Source: Lichenibacterium dinghuense
GTDB taxonomy: Bacteria > Pseudomonadota > Alphaproteobacteria > Rhizobiales > Beijerinckiaceae
DNA length: 64,000 nucleotides
Direction: 5' to 3'
Assembly: GCF_021730615.1 (NCBI RefSeq)
Contig: NZ_JAJLMN010000001.1
Location: forward strand, 434,001-498,000
Shown here: piece by piece, positions 8,726-18,340 of the stretch
Numbering within the stretch: the stretch's first letter is position 1
How the letters are laid out: every line of letters begins with the position of its first letter
The notes under the pieces: generated by a model
What the model was told of the DNA's origin: nothing
What the model saw: the letters and a program-made list of their open reading frames with translations, nothing else
Databases searched by the model: none
Translations under genes and position numbers: made by a program

Positions 8726-10885
8726 TCACGCCGTCGCGCGCGCCGCCTTCTTGGCGGCCCGCCGGCGCTCGTGCAGCACGAATTCGGTGTAGCCGTTCGG
8801 CTGCGCCCGGCCCTTGAAGACGAGGTCGGAGGCCGCGCGGAAGGCCTCTCCGTCGAAGCCCGGCGCCATGTCGCGGTAGTCCGGGTCGGCGGCGTTCTGG
8901 CGGTCCACCACGGCCGCCATGCGGCGCAGGGCGTCGCGCACCTGGCTCTCCGTCACGGTGCCGTGGGCGAGCCAATTGGCGACGTGCTGGGCGGAGATGC
9001 GCAGCGTCGCGCGGTCCTCCATCAGGCCGACGTCGTGGATGTCCGGCACCTTGGAGCAGCCGACGCCCATGTCGACCCAGCGCACCACGTAGCCGAGGAT
9101 GCCCTGCAGGTTGTTGTCGAGCTCCTGCTGCACGGCGTCGGGCGCCCAGTTGGAATCCGACACCGGGATGGTCAGCAGGTCTTCGAGGCGCGCCGGGGCG
9201 CGGCCCTTCAGCTCGCCCTGCACGGCCGCCACGTCGGTCTCGTGGTAGTGCATGGCGTGCAGCGTCGCGGCGGTGGGCGAGGGCACCCAGGCCGTTGTGG
9301 CGCCGCTCTTCGGGTGGCCGCCCTTCTGGGCCAGCATGTCGGCCATCCGGTCCGGCGCCGCCCACATGCCCTTGCCGATCTGCGCGCGGCCCGGCAGGCC
9401 GAGCCTGAGTCCCACGTCGACGTTGTTGTTCTCGTAGGCCTTGATCCAGGGGCACGCCTTCATGGCGTCCTTCCGGACCATGGGGCCGGCCTCCATGTCG
9501 GTGTGGATCTCGTCGCCGGTGCGGTCGAGGAAGCCCGTGTTGATGAAGACCACGCGGTCCTTGGCGGCCAGGATGGCGCGGGCGAGGTTGGCCGAGGTGC
9601 GGCGCTCCTCGTCCATGATGCCCATCTTGACGCTGTTCGCCGGGATGCCAACGAGCTTCTCGGCGCGGGCGAAGAGCTCGTCCGTCAGCGCCACCTCGTC
9701 GGGGCCGTGCTGCTTCGGCTTGACGATGTAGATCGAGCCGGCGCGGCTGTTGCGGCGGGCCTTGAGGTCCGCCTTGGCGATCAGCACCGACACGGCGGCG
9801 TCGAGGAAGCCCTCGGGCGTCTCCTCCCCATCCAGCGTCACCATGTCGGTGAACATGTGGTGGCCGACGTTGCGGATCAGCATCAGCGAGCGGCCCGGCA
9901 CCGTGACGGGGGCGCCGTCCGGCCCCGTGTAGGTCCGGTCCTCGTTCATGCGGCGCTCGACGGTCTTGCCCCCCTTGGGAAAGGAGGCCGAGAGCGTGCC
10001 CTCCACGAGGCCGAGCCAGTTGCGGTAGAGGTCCGCCTTGTCGTCCGCGTCCACCACCGCGACCGAATCCTCCATGTCCATGATGGTCGAGATGGCGGAT
10101 TCGAGCACGACGTCCGAGAGGCCCGCTGGGTCGGTGCGGCCGACAGTGCCCTCGCGGTCGAAGGCGAGCTCCACGCCGAGGCCGTTGTGGCGCAGCAGCA
10201 CCGCCTTGGGCTGGGAGGCGTCGCCGGTGTGGCCCACGAAGGCGTCCGGCTTCGCGAGGCCGACCGTGCGACCGCCCTTCAGCTCGGCCTCGACCCTCCC
10301 GCCGGCGACCTTGAGGCCGACGAGGTCGGTCCAGGAGGCGCCGGCGAGCGGCACGGCGCCGTCCAGGAAGGCCTTGGCCTTGGCGATGACCAGGGCGCCG
10401 CGGGCCTCGTCGTAGCCCTTTGCCGGCGCGCCCTTGCCGTGGGGGATCGCGTCGGTGCCGTAGAGCGCGTCGTAGAGCGAGCCCCAGCGCGCGTTGGCGG
10501 CGTTGAGCGCGTAGCGGGCGTTCGACATCGGCACGACGAGTTGCGGGCCCGCCATGCCGGCGATCTCGGGGTCGACGTTCGAGGTGGAAACGGTGCCGGC
10601 CTCGGCCTCGGGCAGCAGGTAGCCGATCTCGCGCAGGAAACGCATGTAATGGGCTTGGTCGAGCGGCTGGCCGCGGCGGGACCGATGGTAGTCGTCGATC
10701 CTGGCCTGGAGGTCGTCGCGCTTGGCGAGCAGCTCCTTCAGGCGAGGCCCGAGGTCGCGCAGGATGGCGGCATAGCCGGACCAGAAGTCTCGGCTCGCCA
10801 CGCCCGCGCCCGGAAACACCTCGGTTTCGAGGAAGCGCGCCAGCGGCTCCGCGACGCTCAGACCCGCGATCTCCACCCTGTCCAT
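8726..10885 (-). CDS. glcB: Malate synthase G
   Basis: 719 residues, the normal length of the G isoform. It condenses glyoxylate with acetyl-CoA to malate in the cytoplasm, needed for growth on C2 compounds and in glyoxylate handling. Clear family blocks include [40 protein letters not shown] with the Mg-binding Glu/Asp, and the late [18 protein letters not shown], whose Asp corresponds to the catalytic base. A good GGGAGA lies 7-10 bases before the ATG at 10883-10885. It is monocistronic; pth is upstream on the same strand but about 130 bases away with a hairpin between. Confidence 0.97.
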   Translation of the reverse strand: MDRVEIAGLSVAEPLARFLETEVFPGAGVASRDFWSGYAAILRDLGPRLKELLAKRDDLQARIDDYHRSRRGQPLDQAHYMRFLREIGYLLPEAEAGTVSTSNVDPEIAGMAGPQLVVPMSNARYALNAANARWGSLYDALYGTDAIPHGKGAPAKGYDEARGALVIAKAKAFLDGAVPLAGASWTDLVGLKVAGGRVEAELKGGRTVGLAKPDAFVGHTGDASQPKAVLLRHNGLGVELAFDREGTVGRTDPAGLSDVVLESAISTIMDMEDSVAVVDADDKADLYRNWLGLVEGTLSASFPKGGKTVERRMNEDRTYTGPDGAPVTVPGRSLMLIRNVGHHMFTDMVTLDGEETPEGFLDAAVSVLIAKADLKARRNSRAGSIYIVKPKQHGPDEVALTDELFARAEKLVGIPANSVKMGIMDEERRTSANLARAILAAKDRVVFINTGFLDRTGDEIHTDMEAGPMVRKDAMKACPWIKAYENNNVDVGLRLGLPGRAQIGKGMWAAPDRMADMLAQKGGHPKSGATTAWVPSPTAATLHAMHYHETDVAAVQGELKGRAPARLEDLLTIPVSDSNWAPDAVQQELDNNLQGILGYVVRWVDMGVGCSKVPDIHDVGLMEDRATLRISAQHVANWLAHGTVTESQVRDALRRMAAVVDRQNAADPDYRDMAPGFDGEAFRAASDLVFKGRAQPNGYTEFVLHERRRAAKKAARATA

Positions 10886-10981
10886 GTCGTTCTCTCCCGG
10901 AGCGATTCCGTCCCGCTCATGTGACGCGGTCGGGGCCGGGGCGCCAGGGGACGGAGGCGCAAAAGTGCCTCTCATCCTTCG

Positions 10982-11002
10982 CTTCTCCCCGGAGGGGAGA
11001 AG
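10982..11002. repeat. Short palindrome (CTTCTCCCC type) between pth and glcB
   Basis: CTTCTCCCC at 10982-10990 and its perfect inverse GGGGAGAAG at 10994-11002 form a 9 bp stem with a 3-base loop. This is another dispersed short repeat of Rhizobiales. It sits 15 bases past the pth stop on the minus strand. Confidence 0.6.
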
Positions 11003-11016
11003 GGCAGGTCGCGACC

Positions 11017-11619
11017 CTACCGCCCCGGCAGGCTCACGTCGGCGAAGCCGGCCGCCTCCATGCGCAGGTGCACCTTGTTCTGCAGCTCGACGTCGCGCCG
11101 CTTGGCGACGAGGCCCGCGTTGTCCGCCACCGCGTCGCAGAGCGCCTCGACCCAGGCCCGCTCGCCGCGGCCGAAATCGTTGAGCACGAAGCCGTGGACG
11201 AGGTTCTTGTCGCCCGGGTGGCCGATGCCGAGCCTGAGGCGCCGGTAGTCGTTGCCGAGATGTGCCGTGATCGAGCGCAGACCGTTGTGGCCGGCGTTGC
11301 CGCCGCCCGTCTTGGCGCGCAGCTTGCCGGGCGGCAGGTCGAGCTCGTCGTGCAGCACGGCGACGTCCTCCAGCCCGAGCTTGAAGAACCGCGCCGCGGC
11401 GCCGACCGACTGGCCGCTGTCGTTCATGAAGGTGGTGGGCTTGAGCAGCACCACCTTCTCGCCGTCCACCGTGCATTCGGCCACGAGCCCCTGGAAGCGC
11501 GCGCGGAACGGCGCGGCGCGGTGGGCGCGCGCGACGGCGTCGACCGCCATGAAGCCGATGTTGTGCCGGTTGCCGGCATATTGGGCGCCGGGGTTGCCGA
11601 GGCCGACGAGGAGCAGCAT
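11017..11619 (-). CDS. pth: Peptidyl-tRNA hydrolase
   Basis: 200 residues. It frees tRNA from peptidyl-tRNAs that drop off ribosomes and is essential. Signature parts are present: LLVGLGNPG at the start, NRHNIGF with catalytic His19, [19 protein letters not shown] with the catalytic Asp, and [13 protein letters not shown] with the substrate-binding Asn. I chose the ATG at 11617-11619 because the family begins directly with this strand; an in-frame ATG at 11643 abuts the upstream terminator. It follows rplY on the same strand, the standard rplY-pth order, with a terminator-like hairpin between them. Confidence 0.96.
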   Translation of the reverse strand: MLLLVGLGNPGAQYAGNRHNIGFMAVDAVARAHRAAPFRARFQGLVAECTVDGEKVVLLKPTTFMNDSGQSVGAAARFFKLGLEDVAVLHDELDLPPGKLRAKTGGGNAGHNGLRSITAHLGNDYRRLRLGIGHPGDKNLVHGFVLNDFGRGERAWVEALCDAVADNAGLVAKRRDVELQNKVHLRMEAAGFADVSLPGR

Positions 11620-11644
11620 GGCGGAGATCCGAGGTCCAGACATG

Positions 11645-11667
11645 AAAACGCCCGCCGTAGCGGGCGC
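11645..11667 (-). terminator. Intrinsic terminator between rplY and pth
   Basis: On the minus strand a GC stem GCGCCCGC / GCGGGCG with loop TAC lies at 11649-11667, followed by TTTT at 11645-11648. It is 27 bases past the rplY stop and ends just before pth. It may end rplY transcripts or act as a partial terminator that lowers pth expression relative to the ribosomal protein. Confidence 0.72.
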
Positions 11668-11693
11668 TTCCTAGACGGTGGCGAGCGCCGCCC

Positions 11694-12362
11694 TCACTTC
11701 TTCGGCGGAGCCTTCTTGCCGCCCTTGGCGCCGGCGGCGGCCTTGGCCTCGGCGGCGGCGGCGGCCGCGGCGTCGGCGGCGTTGGCCTCGGCGAGGCCCG
11801 AGGGCGGCACGATGGTGGCCAGGGTGAAGTCGCGGTCGCGCAGAACCGGCGCACAGCCGGCGGGCAGCGTCACGGCGGAGATGTGCAGCGAGCCGCCGAT
11901 GTCGAGGCTCGACAGGTCGGCCGTGATGCTGTCCGGGATGTCGTCGGCCGGCACCAGCATCTCGACCGTGTGGCGCACGATGTTGATGGTGCCGCCGCGC
12001 TTCACGCCCGGCGAGGTCTCGGCGTTGACGAGGTTCAGCGGGATCTCGAGGCGCAGCTTGGAGCCGGGCTTCAGGCGCATGAAGTCGACGTGCAGCGGCC
12101 GGTCCTTGACCTTGTCGAGCTGGTAGTCGCGCGGGATCACGCGCTCCTTGCGGCCCTCGATGTCGACCTCGAAGATCGTGGTCAGGAAGTGGCCGGCGTA
12201 GATGTGCTTCTCGGCGTCGCGGAACGCCAGGCTGATCGCCTCGGGCGCGTCGCCGCCCCCGTAGATGACCGCCGGCACGCGGCCCTCGCGGCGGATGCTG
12301 CGGGAGGCCCCCTTGCCGAGCCCGCTGCGCGCCACGGCCGCGATGGTCTTGGTCGCTGCCAT
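11694..12362 (-). CDS. rplY: 50S ribosomal protein bL25, long CTC-type
   Basis: 222 residues: an N-terminal 5S rRNA-binding bL25 domain ([14 protein letters not shown], then [12 protein letters not shown] and PLHVDFMRL) and the C-terminal TL5/CTC beta domain ending in a low-complexity tail of Ala and Lys (about residues 185-222). The protein binds 5S rRNA in the large subunit, and the long form is linked to general stress in other bacteria. The ATG at 12360-12362 has AGGA 10 bases upstream. It precedes pth in the usual order. Confidence 0.96.
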   Translation of the reverse strand: MAATKTIAAVARSGLGKGASRSIRREGRVPAVIYGGGDAPEAISLAFRDAEKHIYAGHFLTTIFEVDIEGRKERVIPRDYQLDKVKDRPLHVDFMRLKPGSKLRLEIPLNLVNAETSPGVKRGGTINIVRHTVEMLVPADDIPDSITADLSSLDIGGSLHISAVTLPAGCAPVLRDRDFTLATIVPPSGLAEANAADAAAAAAAEAKAAAGAKGGKKAPPKK

Positions 12363-12499
12363 TGTCGTGATGTCCTGTCTCAAAACGCGAACGGCCGCCC
12401 GATGCGGCCGCGTGTCCCCTCGCCCGTGCCTCCAAGGGTGTCGGCGGGCGGGAGCGCCGTGCATACGCGCCCCGCGCCGCCGTTGCAACCCGGCGCCCC

Positions 12500-13843
12500 T
12501 CACTCGGCCGGCAGGCGACCCTCCATGGGCATGTTCTGCGTGGCCTCGCCGCGCGGCTGGGCGATCATCATTGTGGCGCCGGCCGCGAGGAGCAGCAGCA
12601 CGCCCGCGAAGGTCAGCGCCTTCGCGGGGTCGGCGCCGAGCAGGTGGTCGTAGACCGCGCCGAACGTCACGGTCTGGATCAGCATGGGGATCACGATCAT
12701 CATGTTGATGATCCCCATGTAGACGCCGTAGCGCGAGCGCGGGATCACGGCGACCGCCATGATGTAGGGCACGCCCATCATGCTGGCCCAGGCGATGCCG
12801 AAGCCGATCATCGGCACGAAGAGCAGATACTTGTCGCCGATGTGCGGGAACACCAGCAGCGCGACCGCCGCCAGCACCAGCGCTGCGGCGTGGACGAGCC
12901 GCGCCGAATATCTCTTCGCCGCCCACATCAGGCCGAAGGCCGACAGAAAGGTCACCACGTTGTAGAAGCCGTTGACGAGGCCGGTCCAGGCGACGGCGTC
13001 GGAATAGGCCGGGTCGGCCGCCGTGGCGCCCCAAACGGATTTCGCGATCGACAGCGACACGTACTGCCAATAGCAGAACATCGCGTACCACTGGAACAGG
13101 TAGACGAGGGCGAGCTGCCAGAGCGTCAGCGGCATCTGGCGGATCGCGGTGCCGATCTCGCCGAGCGTCGCCGCGAAGCCCGCGCCGTGGGCCCGCATGG
13201 CGGCGAGTTCCTCGGCCGAGGGCGGGATCTCGGGCGTGGTCCGGACCGACAGGCCGACGCTGCCGATGGAACACACGGCGCCGAGGAAGAAGGAGCCGAA
13301 CACCCAGTAGGGGATGCCCGAGGCCGTCGCCCCGCCGATGCTCTTCTGGAAGACGAAGAGCGACACGTTGGCCAGCGTGATGCCGAAGCCGGTGAAGAAG
13401 CTCTGGGTGAGGAAGCCGCGGGCGTGCTGGGCGGGCGGCAGCTTGTCGGCGATGAAGGCGCGGTAGGGCTCCATGGCGGTGTTGTTGGAGGCGTCGAGCA
13501 GCCACAGGAGCAGCACCGCCATCCACAGCGCCATGCAGAAGGGATACAGGAACAGGCACAGGCTGCAGCCGAGCGCCCCGATGAGGAAGTAGGGCTTGCG
13601 CCGCCCCCAGCGCGGCGACCAGGTCCGGTCGCTCATGGCGCCGATGACGGGCTGGATGAGCAGTCCCGTGATCGGCCCCGCCATGTTGAGCAGCGGCAGG
13701 CTGCCGGCGTCGGCGTGCAGGAACGAGAAGATCGGGTTGATCGCCGTCTGCTGCATGCCGAAGCTGTATTGTATCCCGAAGAAGCCGAAGTTCATCAGGA
13801 TGATCTGCTGCGGCGTCAGCGGGACGCGCTCCGCGACGGCCAT
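12500..13843 (-). CDS. MFS sugar transporter, GPH/SLC45-like
   Basis: 447 residues with about 12 membrane segments. The first cytoplasmic loop carries [19 protein letters not shown], the RxGRR motif of glycoside-pentoside-hexuronide and sucrose/maltose proton symporters, and the start ([16 protein letters not shown]) is typical of the SLC45-like branch. It probably imports a di- or oligosaccharide at the inner membrane. A strong AGGGGGGAGGGG lies just before the ATG. No glycosidase is adjacent, so the sugar cannot be deduced. Confidence 0.88.
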   Translation of the reverse strand: MAVAERVPLTPQQIILMNFGFFGIQYSFGMQQTAINPIFSFLHADAGSLPLLNMAGPITGLLIQPVIGAMSDRTWSPRWGRRKPYFLIGALGCSLCLFLYPFCMALWMAVLLLWLLDASNNTAMEPYRAFIADKLPPAQHARGFLTQSFFTGFGITLANVSLFVFQKSIGGATASGIPYWVFGSFFLGAVCSIGSVGLSVRTTPEIPPSAEELAAMRAHGAGFAATLGEIGTAIRQMPLTLWQLALVYLFQWYAMFCYWQYVSLSIAKSVWGATAADPAYSDAVAWTGLVNGFYNVVTFLSAFGLMWAAKRYSARLVHAAALVLAAVALLVFPHIGDKYLLFVPMIGFGIAWASMMGVPYIMAVAVIPRSRYGVYMGIINMMIVIPMLIQTVTFGAVYDHLLGADPAKALTFAGVLLLLAAGATMMIAQPRGEATQNMPMEGRLPAE

Positions 13844-13992
13844 GGTCCCCTCCCCCCTCTATAGTGTTCAGGGCGGGAGTAGGACACGCATCAGTAGCAT
13901 CGTCAACCGCATTCGGGCGGGCGAGTTCTGCATCGCCGCGGCACGTCGACGTCCGTTATTGTCGGACCAGAGGTCGGGGCCGCTCGACGGGT

Positions 13993-15327
13993 TCAACGCG
14001 CCGCGGCGGCGCGCGGGAAGGTCGAGCCCGCCAGCGCCCGGTAGCGCCAGCCCTGGAGCAGGCCCCGCGCCAGCAGGAACCCGAGGAGCGCGGTCCACAG
14101 GCCGGCGTTGCCGAGCGGCCGCAGCGCGGCGAAGAGCGCGAGGTAGAGGCCGAGGGACAGGAGCATCAGGTTGCGCATGTCGCGCGTCCAGGTCGCGCCG
14201 ACGAAGACGCCGTCGAACTCGAACGCCATGGCGCCGCAGAGCGGAGTGAGGGCCGCGAAGGGCAGGAACAGGCGCGCCGCCTCGCGCACGGCGGGGCTCG
14301 TCGTGACGACGTCGATGAAGAGGCCGCCGCCCGCGAAGGCGATGAGCGTCACGGCGCCCGAGAAGGCCGCGCACCACAGGGCCGTGATGCCCACGGCGCG
14401 GCGGAAGCCCGCCCCATCGCCCGCGCCGACCGACTGGCCGCACATCTGCTCGGCCGCGGTGGCGAAGCCGTCGAGGAAGTAGGCCGATATCAGGAAGAGG
14501 TTCATCAGCACGGCGTTGGCGGCCAGCACGACGTCGCCGCCCCGCGCGCCCTGCGCCGTGAAGAACGCGAAGGCGAAGATCAGCGCGGCCGAGCGGATCA
14601 TGATGTCGCGGTTCACGCCGAGCATGCGCGACAGGGCCGCGCGGTCGCGCAGCGCCGCCCAGTCGACCGCGAAGCGCCCGTGCAGCCGGGCCAGCACGGC
14701 GAGGCCGACCGCGGCGCCGACGCCCTCGGCCAGGAGCGTGCCGACCGCCGAGCCGCGCACGCCGAGCCCGGCACCGGCCACGAGGGCGACGTTCAGCGCG
14801 ATGTTGGACAGGTTGATGAGCACCTGCAGCACGAGGCCGAGGTCGGTGCGGCCGCGCCCGATCACGGCGCCGAGCACGACGTAGTTCGTGAGCGCGAAGG
14901 GCGCCGACCAGATGCGGATGTCGTAGTAGCTCCGCGCCGCCGCGGTGACGGCCGGCGTGGCGCCGAGCGCCGCGAAGGCGACGGAAGCGATCGGCCTCTG
15001 CAGCGCGATCAGCAGGGTGCCGAGCCCGAGCGCCAGAAGGAGCGCGCGCAGCAGCGTGGCGCGCTCGGCCGCGAGGTCGCCCGCGCCGACCGCCTGGGCG
15101 GTCAGGCCGGCGGTGCCCATGCGCAGGAAGCCGAGGCCCCAGAAGACGAAATCGAAGATCACGGCCGCGGCCGCGATGGCGCCGAGCAGCGCGGGCTCGC
15201 CGAGCCGCCCGATGACGGCCGCGTCGGCGAAGCCGAGCAGCGGCGTCGACATGTGGGCCAGGGTCATCGGCAGCGCGAGGCGGATCACCGCGGCGTGGGT
15301 GACGGCGACGCGGTTCGGGCTGGTCAT
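13993..15327 (-). CDS. MATE family efflux transporter (DinF-like)
   Basis: 444 residues with about 12 hydrophobic segments in two related halves. LALPMTLAHMSTPLLGFADA with Asp in helix 1 and GRLGEPALLGA, then the second-half partner FLDGFATAAEQMCGQSVGAG, are typical of the DinF branch of MATE exporters, which use H+ or Na+ to expel drugs and oxidised metabolites. I chose the ATG at 15325-15327, which starts directly before the first helix; an in-frame ATG at 15366 would add 13 residues. It is a single gene, divergent from a small unknown gene. Confidence 0.92.
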   Translation of the reverse strand: MTSPNRVAVTHAAVIRLALPMTLAHMSTPLLGFADAAVIGRLGEPALLGAIAAAAVIFDFVFWGLGFLRMGTAGLTAQAVGAGDLAAERATLLRALLLALGLGTLLIALQRPIASVAFAALGATPAVTAAARSYYDIRIWSAPFALTNYVVLGAVIGRGRTDLGLVLQVLINLSNIALNVALVAGAGLGVRGSAVGTLLAEGVGAAVGLAVLARLHGRFAVDWAALRDRAALSRMLGVNRDIMIRSAALIFAFAFFTAQGARGGDVVLAANAVLMNLFLISAYFLDGFATAAEQMCGQSVGAGDGAGFRRAVGITALWCAAFSGAVTLIAFAGGGLFIDVVTTSPAVREAARLFLPFAALTPLCGAMAFEFDGVFVGATWTRDMRNLMLLSLGLYLALFAALRPLGNAGLWTALLGFLLARGLLQGWRYRALAGSTFPRAAAAR

Positions 15328-15434
15328 CGGCGGATCCGTCCGGGGGATGCCGTGTTTCTGCGCCATGGCACGCCGGTTGCCTACGCCTTTCGCCGCGAGG
15401 CCCGGCCGGGCCGGGTGCGGAGCGAGGCAGCAGC

Positions 15435-15647
15435 ATGACCCAGAGCAAGGGCGACCCCGTGGTGACGAAGCGATTCGTCCATCCCAACGGGAGCGTGTCG
15501 CATTTCCACGTCCGGGACGGCCGCGTGCTGCTGACGAGCGTGCATCCCGAGCACTCCGGCAACCCGGCCGAGATGGAACGGGCCGAACTGCTGCGCGCCT
15601 GGGACAAGGTGACCGAGGACGCCGAGGCCGAGGGGCTGCTCGGCTGA
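15435..15647 (+). CDS. Small hypothetical protein
   Basis: 70 residues, hydrophilic, no signal peptide. It begins with beta-type sequence (VVTKRFVHPNGSVSHFHVRD) containing three His residues and ends with an acidic helix (MERAELLRAWDKVTEDAEAE). GAGGCAGCAGC lies just before the ATG, a good ribosome site. I do not recognise a named family; a small metal- or nucleic-acid-binding protein would fit, but this is a guess. It is divergent from the MATE gene and followed by a palindrome. Confidence 0.75.
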   Translation: MTQSKGDPVVTKRFVHPNGSVSHFHVRDGRVLLTSVHPEHSGNPAEMERAELLRAWDKVTEDAEAEGLLG

Positions 15648-15687
15648 GCGGGCGGAGCCGCGGCGGCGCGTCGCCGGAAGCTGCGGC

Positions 15688-15732
15688 GTCGTCCCGGGCG
15701 GAGCGCCGGAGGCGCGGTCGACCCGGGACGAC
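15688..15732. repeat. Palindromic intergenic repeat (GTCGTCCCGGG type)
   Basis: GTCGTCCCGGG at 15688-15698 is perfectly inverted at 15722-15732, with a GC-rich loop containing GGAGCGCCGGAGGCGC. A close relative lies at 23381-23426, showing this is a dispersed family. It sits between the convergent small gene and the GST gene. Confidence 0.72.
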
Positions 15733-15785
15733 GGGTGGCGAAGGCCGAGGCGGACCCGCGAGGAAGGCCGCGCGGGCCCCTCCCG

Positions 15786-16421
15786 TCAGCTCGGGTATTC
15801 GGTGCCCTTGAAGCTGTCGAGCGCCGTCACGGCACCCCACCAGTCGGCCACGCCGGGCAGGGCCAGGAACTCCTGCTTGTGCGGCGTGAGCACCACGTAG
15901 GCGAAGATCGGCGCGAGGTAGAGGTCGGCGAGGCTCTGCTCGGCGCCGGCGATGAAGCGGTCTCCCCCGCGGAGCTTCATGATCTCGCCCAGCACCGTCT
16001 TGCCCTCGGCGATGCCCTCGTGGTGCATCGCCTCGTTCTTGCCGCCGACGAAGTCGGGGAACAGGTGGTAGGCCACCACGCCGCCGATCAGCGCCTTGTA
16101 GCCGTAGCTATCGAGGATGCTCACCGTCATGGCCGAGCGCGCCAGGGACTTGAGGTCGGTCGGAATCAGCCTTTTCCCCGGCAGCAGCGCGTCGAGGTAG
16201 GCCGCGATGGCGGGCGTCTCGATGATGCGGAATCCGTCGACGTCCACCACCGGCACCTTGCCGAACGGGTGGCGCGCCAGGTGCTCGGGCTGCCTGGGCT
16301 CGCCCTTCAGAACGTTCACGGGCACCTGCTCGAAGTCCGTCACGCCCTTCTCGGCGAGCAGCATCTTCACGGTCCGCACGTAGGTGGAGTTGTCGAAGCC
16401 CCAGAGCTTGATGGCCGGCAT
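15786..16421 (-). CDS. Glutathione S-transferase
   Basis: 211 residues with an N-terminal thioredoxin-like domain (IKLWGFDNSTYVRTVKMLLA; the Ser/Thr there is the likely glutathione-activating residue; PFGKVPVVDVDGFRIIET with the cis-Pro and the glutathione-binding Glu-Thr) and an all-helical C-terminal domain (FIAGAEQSLADLYLAPI with the N-capping box). It should conjugate or reduce electrophiles with glutathione in the cytoplasm. A GAGGGGGG stretch lies before the ATG at 16419-16421. Its specific substrate is unknown. Confidence 0.93.
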   Translation of the reverse strand: MPAIKLWGFDNSTYVRTVKMLLAEKGVTDFEQVPVNVLKGEPRQPEHLARHPFGKVPVVDVDGFRIIETPAIAAYLDALLPGKRLIPTDLKSLARSAMTVSILDSYGYKALIGGVVAYHLFPDFVGGKNEAMHHEGIAEGKTVLGEIMKLRGGDRFIAGAEQSLADLYLAPIFAYVVLTPHKQEFLALPGVADWWGAVTALDSFKGTEYPS

Positions 16422-16602
16422 GGTGTCTGTCCCCCCTCGGTTCGCGGTCGGGAGGATGGGACGACGCGCCCAGGGGTCAAGGCCGGGGCGCGGTCGCGCG
16501 CCCCATCGGCCTCGCTCGCCGCTCTGCGGCGGTCCGTCGCAAGCCCGGACCCGCCGCCGGTCCGCGCCGTTGTGGCGGGACCCCGCACCCCGGAGCCTTT
16601 CC

Positions 16603-17505
16603 ATGACCGACGCCGCCGCCGACCGCCTGCGCATGCAGGACCCCCGCAAGCAGTACCCGCAGCCGCCCTTCCCCCGCCAGCCGCAGAGCGCGCCGGGCCT
16701 CGCGAAGGCGATGGACCCGAAGCCCGACCACGGCGAGACGAGCTACAAGGGCTACGGCCGCCTCGTGGGCCGCAAGGCGCTGGTGACGGGCGCGGATTCC
16801 GGCATCGGCCGGGCGGCCGCCATCGCCTTCGCGCGCGAGGGCGCCGACGTGGCGCTCAGCTATCTCGCCGACGAGCAGGCCGACGCCGAGGAGGTGAAGA
16901 CGGTGGTCGAGGCCGAGGGGCGCACCTGCCTGCTGCTGCCCGGCGACATCACGAGCGAGGACTTCTGCCTGGAACTCGTCACCAAGGCGGCCTCGGGCCT
17001 CGGCGGCATCGACATCCTGGTCAACAACGCCGGCAAGCAGACGAACCAGGAGGACGTCGACGACATCACCTCCGAGCAGTTCGACCGGACGATGAAGACC
17101 AACCTTTACGCCATGTTCTGGATCACCAAGGCGGCGCTGAAGCACATGCCGGCCGGCGCGGCGATCATCAACACGGCCTCGGTGCAGGGCTTCAGCCCCT
17201 CGGCCGGCCTCGTCGACTACGCCACCACCAAGGCCGGCATCATCGCCTTCTCGCAGGCGCTGGCGAAGCAGCAGATCGAGCACGGGATCCGCGTCAACGT
17301 CGTGGCGCCGGGCCCGTTCTGGACCGCCCTGCAGCCCTCCGGCGGCCAGCCGCAGGAGAAGGTGCAGAAGTTCGGCGCCGAGGTGCCGCTCGGCCGGCCC
17401 GGCCAGCCCGTGGAATGCGCGCCCATCTACGTGTTCCTGGCCTCGCAGGAGGCCAGCTACGTGACGGGCGAGGTCTACGCCGCGACGGGTGGCAAGGGGA
17501 CCTGA
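16603..17505 (+). CDS. Short-chain dehydrogenase/reductase, YghA-like
   Basis: 300 residues. A 40-residue Pro-rich head (DPRKQYPQPPFPRQPQ) precedes a classical Rossmann SDR: VTGADSGIGRAAA for the NAD(P) site, LVNNAGKQ, active Ser in NTASVQGFSPS, and YATTKAG with the catalytic Tyr and Lys. The head plus this core is the YghA / YhdF-type general stress SDR form, which reduces aldehydes or oxidises alcohols. GGAG lies 7 bases before the ATG. The gene is convergent with the DsbB-like gene, only 3 bases apart. Confidence 0.93.
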   Translation: MTDAAADRLRMQDPRKQYPQPPFPRQPQSAPGLAKAMDPKPDHGETSYKGYGRLVGRKALVTGADSGIGRAAAIAFAREGADVALSYLADEQADAEEVKTVVEAEGRTCLLLPGDITSEDFCLELVTKAASGLGGIDILVNNAGKQTNQEDVDDITSEQFDRTMKTNLYAMFWITKAALKHMPAGAAIINTASVQGFSPSAGLVDYATTKAGIIAFSQALAKQQIEHGIRVNVVAPGPFWTALQPSGGQPQEKVQKFGAEVPLGRPGQPVECAPIYVFLASQEASYVTGEVYAATGGKGT

Positions 17506-17508
17506 GGC

Positions 17509-18054
17509 TCAGCCGGCGGCCCGGCATTCGCCGAACCCGCACTGCATCAGCACGGCGGCGAGGTTGACCGCCGCCAGCGCCGCGACGAGGAGGCTCGCGA
17601 GCCCGGCGAGCCTCCCGGTCATCCCCGGCCCGTCCGGCTCGCGCGCGGGCGAGCCGAACAGCGCGAGCCGCCCCGCGAAGCCGGCGATGAGCGCCACCGC
17701 GACCACCACGGCCCACACGGGCATGTGCAGGCCCAGCACGGCGCTGCCCACGTAGCCGTGGCCGGGCCGGGGCACGATGTCGAGCAGCACCTGTCGGACC
17801 GACACGACGAGCAGGAACACGGCCGAGGCGAGGCCGACGCCCGCGGCGCGGGCCGACGCGCCGGCGCCGGGACCGGCGCGGAAATGCATCGCCAGCCCGA
17901 AGCAGGCGCCGAACATGCCGACGCGCTCCAGCAGGCAGAGCGGACAGGGCGCCTCCCCGAATCCGAACTGCATCACCAGCGCGGCGGCGAGCACGGCCAG
18001 GAGGCCGAGCAGCATGGCGAGGGCCGCGAGGTCGTCGAGGCGGGCGCGGGTCAC
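17509..18054 (-). CDS. DsbB-like disulfide bond formation protein
   Basis: 181-residue inner-membrane protein with about five hydrophobic segments. CPLC (residues 37-40) follows the first helix in the DsbB manner, and VRQVLLDIVPRPGHGY with VLGLHMPVWA marks the DsbB branch that travels with DUF5993 proteins. The second periplasmic loop lacks the cysteine pair of E. coli DsbB. Instead, CGFGEC occurs at the extreme C-terminus. Expected role: pass electrons from a DsbA-like oxidase to quinone. The GTG start overlaps the stop of the upstream gene (GTGA), so the two are translationally coupled. Confidence 0.83.
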   Translation of the reverse strand: MTRARLDDLAALAMLLGLLAVLAAALVMQFGFGEAPCPLCLLERVGMFGACFGLAMHFRAGPGAGASARAAGVGLASAVFLLVVSVRQVLLDIVPRPGHGYVGSAVLGLHMPVWAVVVAVALIAGFAGRLALFGSPAREPDGPGMTGRLAGLASLLVAALAAVNLAAVLMQCGFGECRAAG

Positions 18055-18248
18055 GCGCCGCGCTCCGGCGCGTCGGCCGCCACCTGCAGCCAGGGCATGG
18101 CGAAGCCGTCCCGCGCGTCGTGGATCTCGAACAGGAACAGGGCCGCCGACAGGGCCAGGCCGGCGAGGAGCAGGGCCGCGGCGAGCCGGCGCGGGCCGAA
18201 CAGCAGGGTCAGCAGCGCCGCGGTCAGCGCCGCGAAGATCAGGGCCAT
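18051..18248 (-). CDS. Small membrane protein, DUF5993-like
   Basis: 65 residues with two hydrophobic helices (LIFAALTAALLTLLFG and AAALLLAGLALSAALFLFE) and a short polar tail. Small two-helix proteins of this type precede this kind of DsbB-like gene in other proteobacteria, so they probably act together in the inner membrane. GGAGG lies 11 bases before the ATG at 18246-18248 and 8 bases before an adjacent in-frame GTG (18249-18251), so the GTG could be the true start. The stop overlaps the next gene's start by 4 bases. Confidence 0.78.
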   Translation of the reverse strand: MALIFAALTAALLTLLFGPRRLAAALLLAGLALSAALFLFEIHDARDGFAMPWLQVAADAPERGA

Positions 18249-18340
18249 CACGGCGCACACCTCCAGGATCGGGCCTCCACCGGAGGCTTGTAGCAGACGG
18301 GCGGCGACCCCGGTCGTCGAGGATCGACGGGCGGGGCGCC

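Noticed and set aside
8771-10924. A 717-codon open frame opposite glcB
   Set aside because: Antisense shadow of a well-recognised gene; low-complexity composition and no ribosome site.
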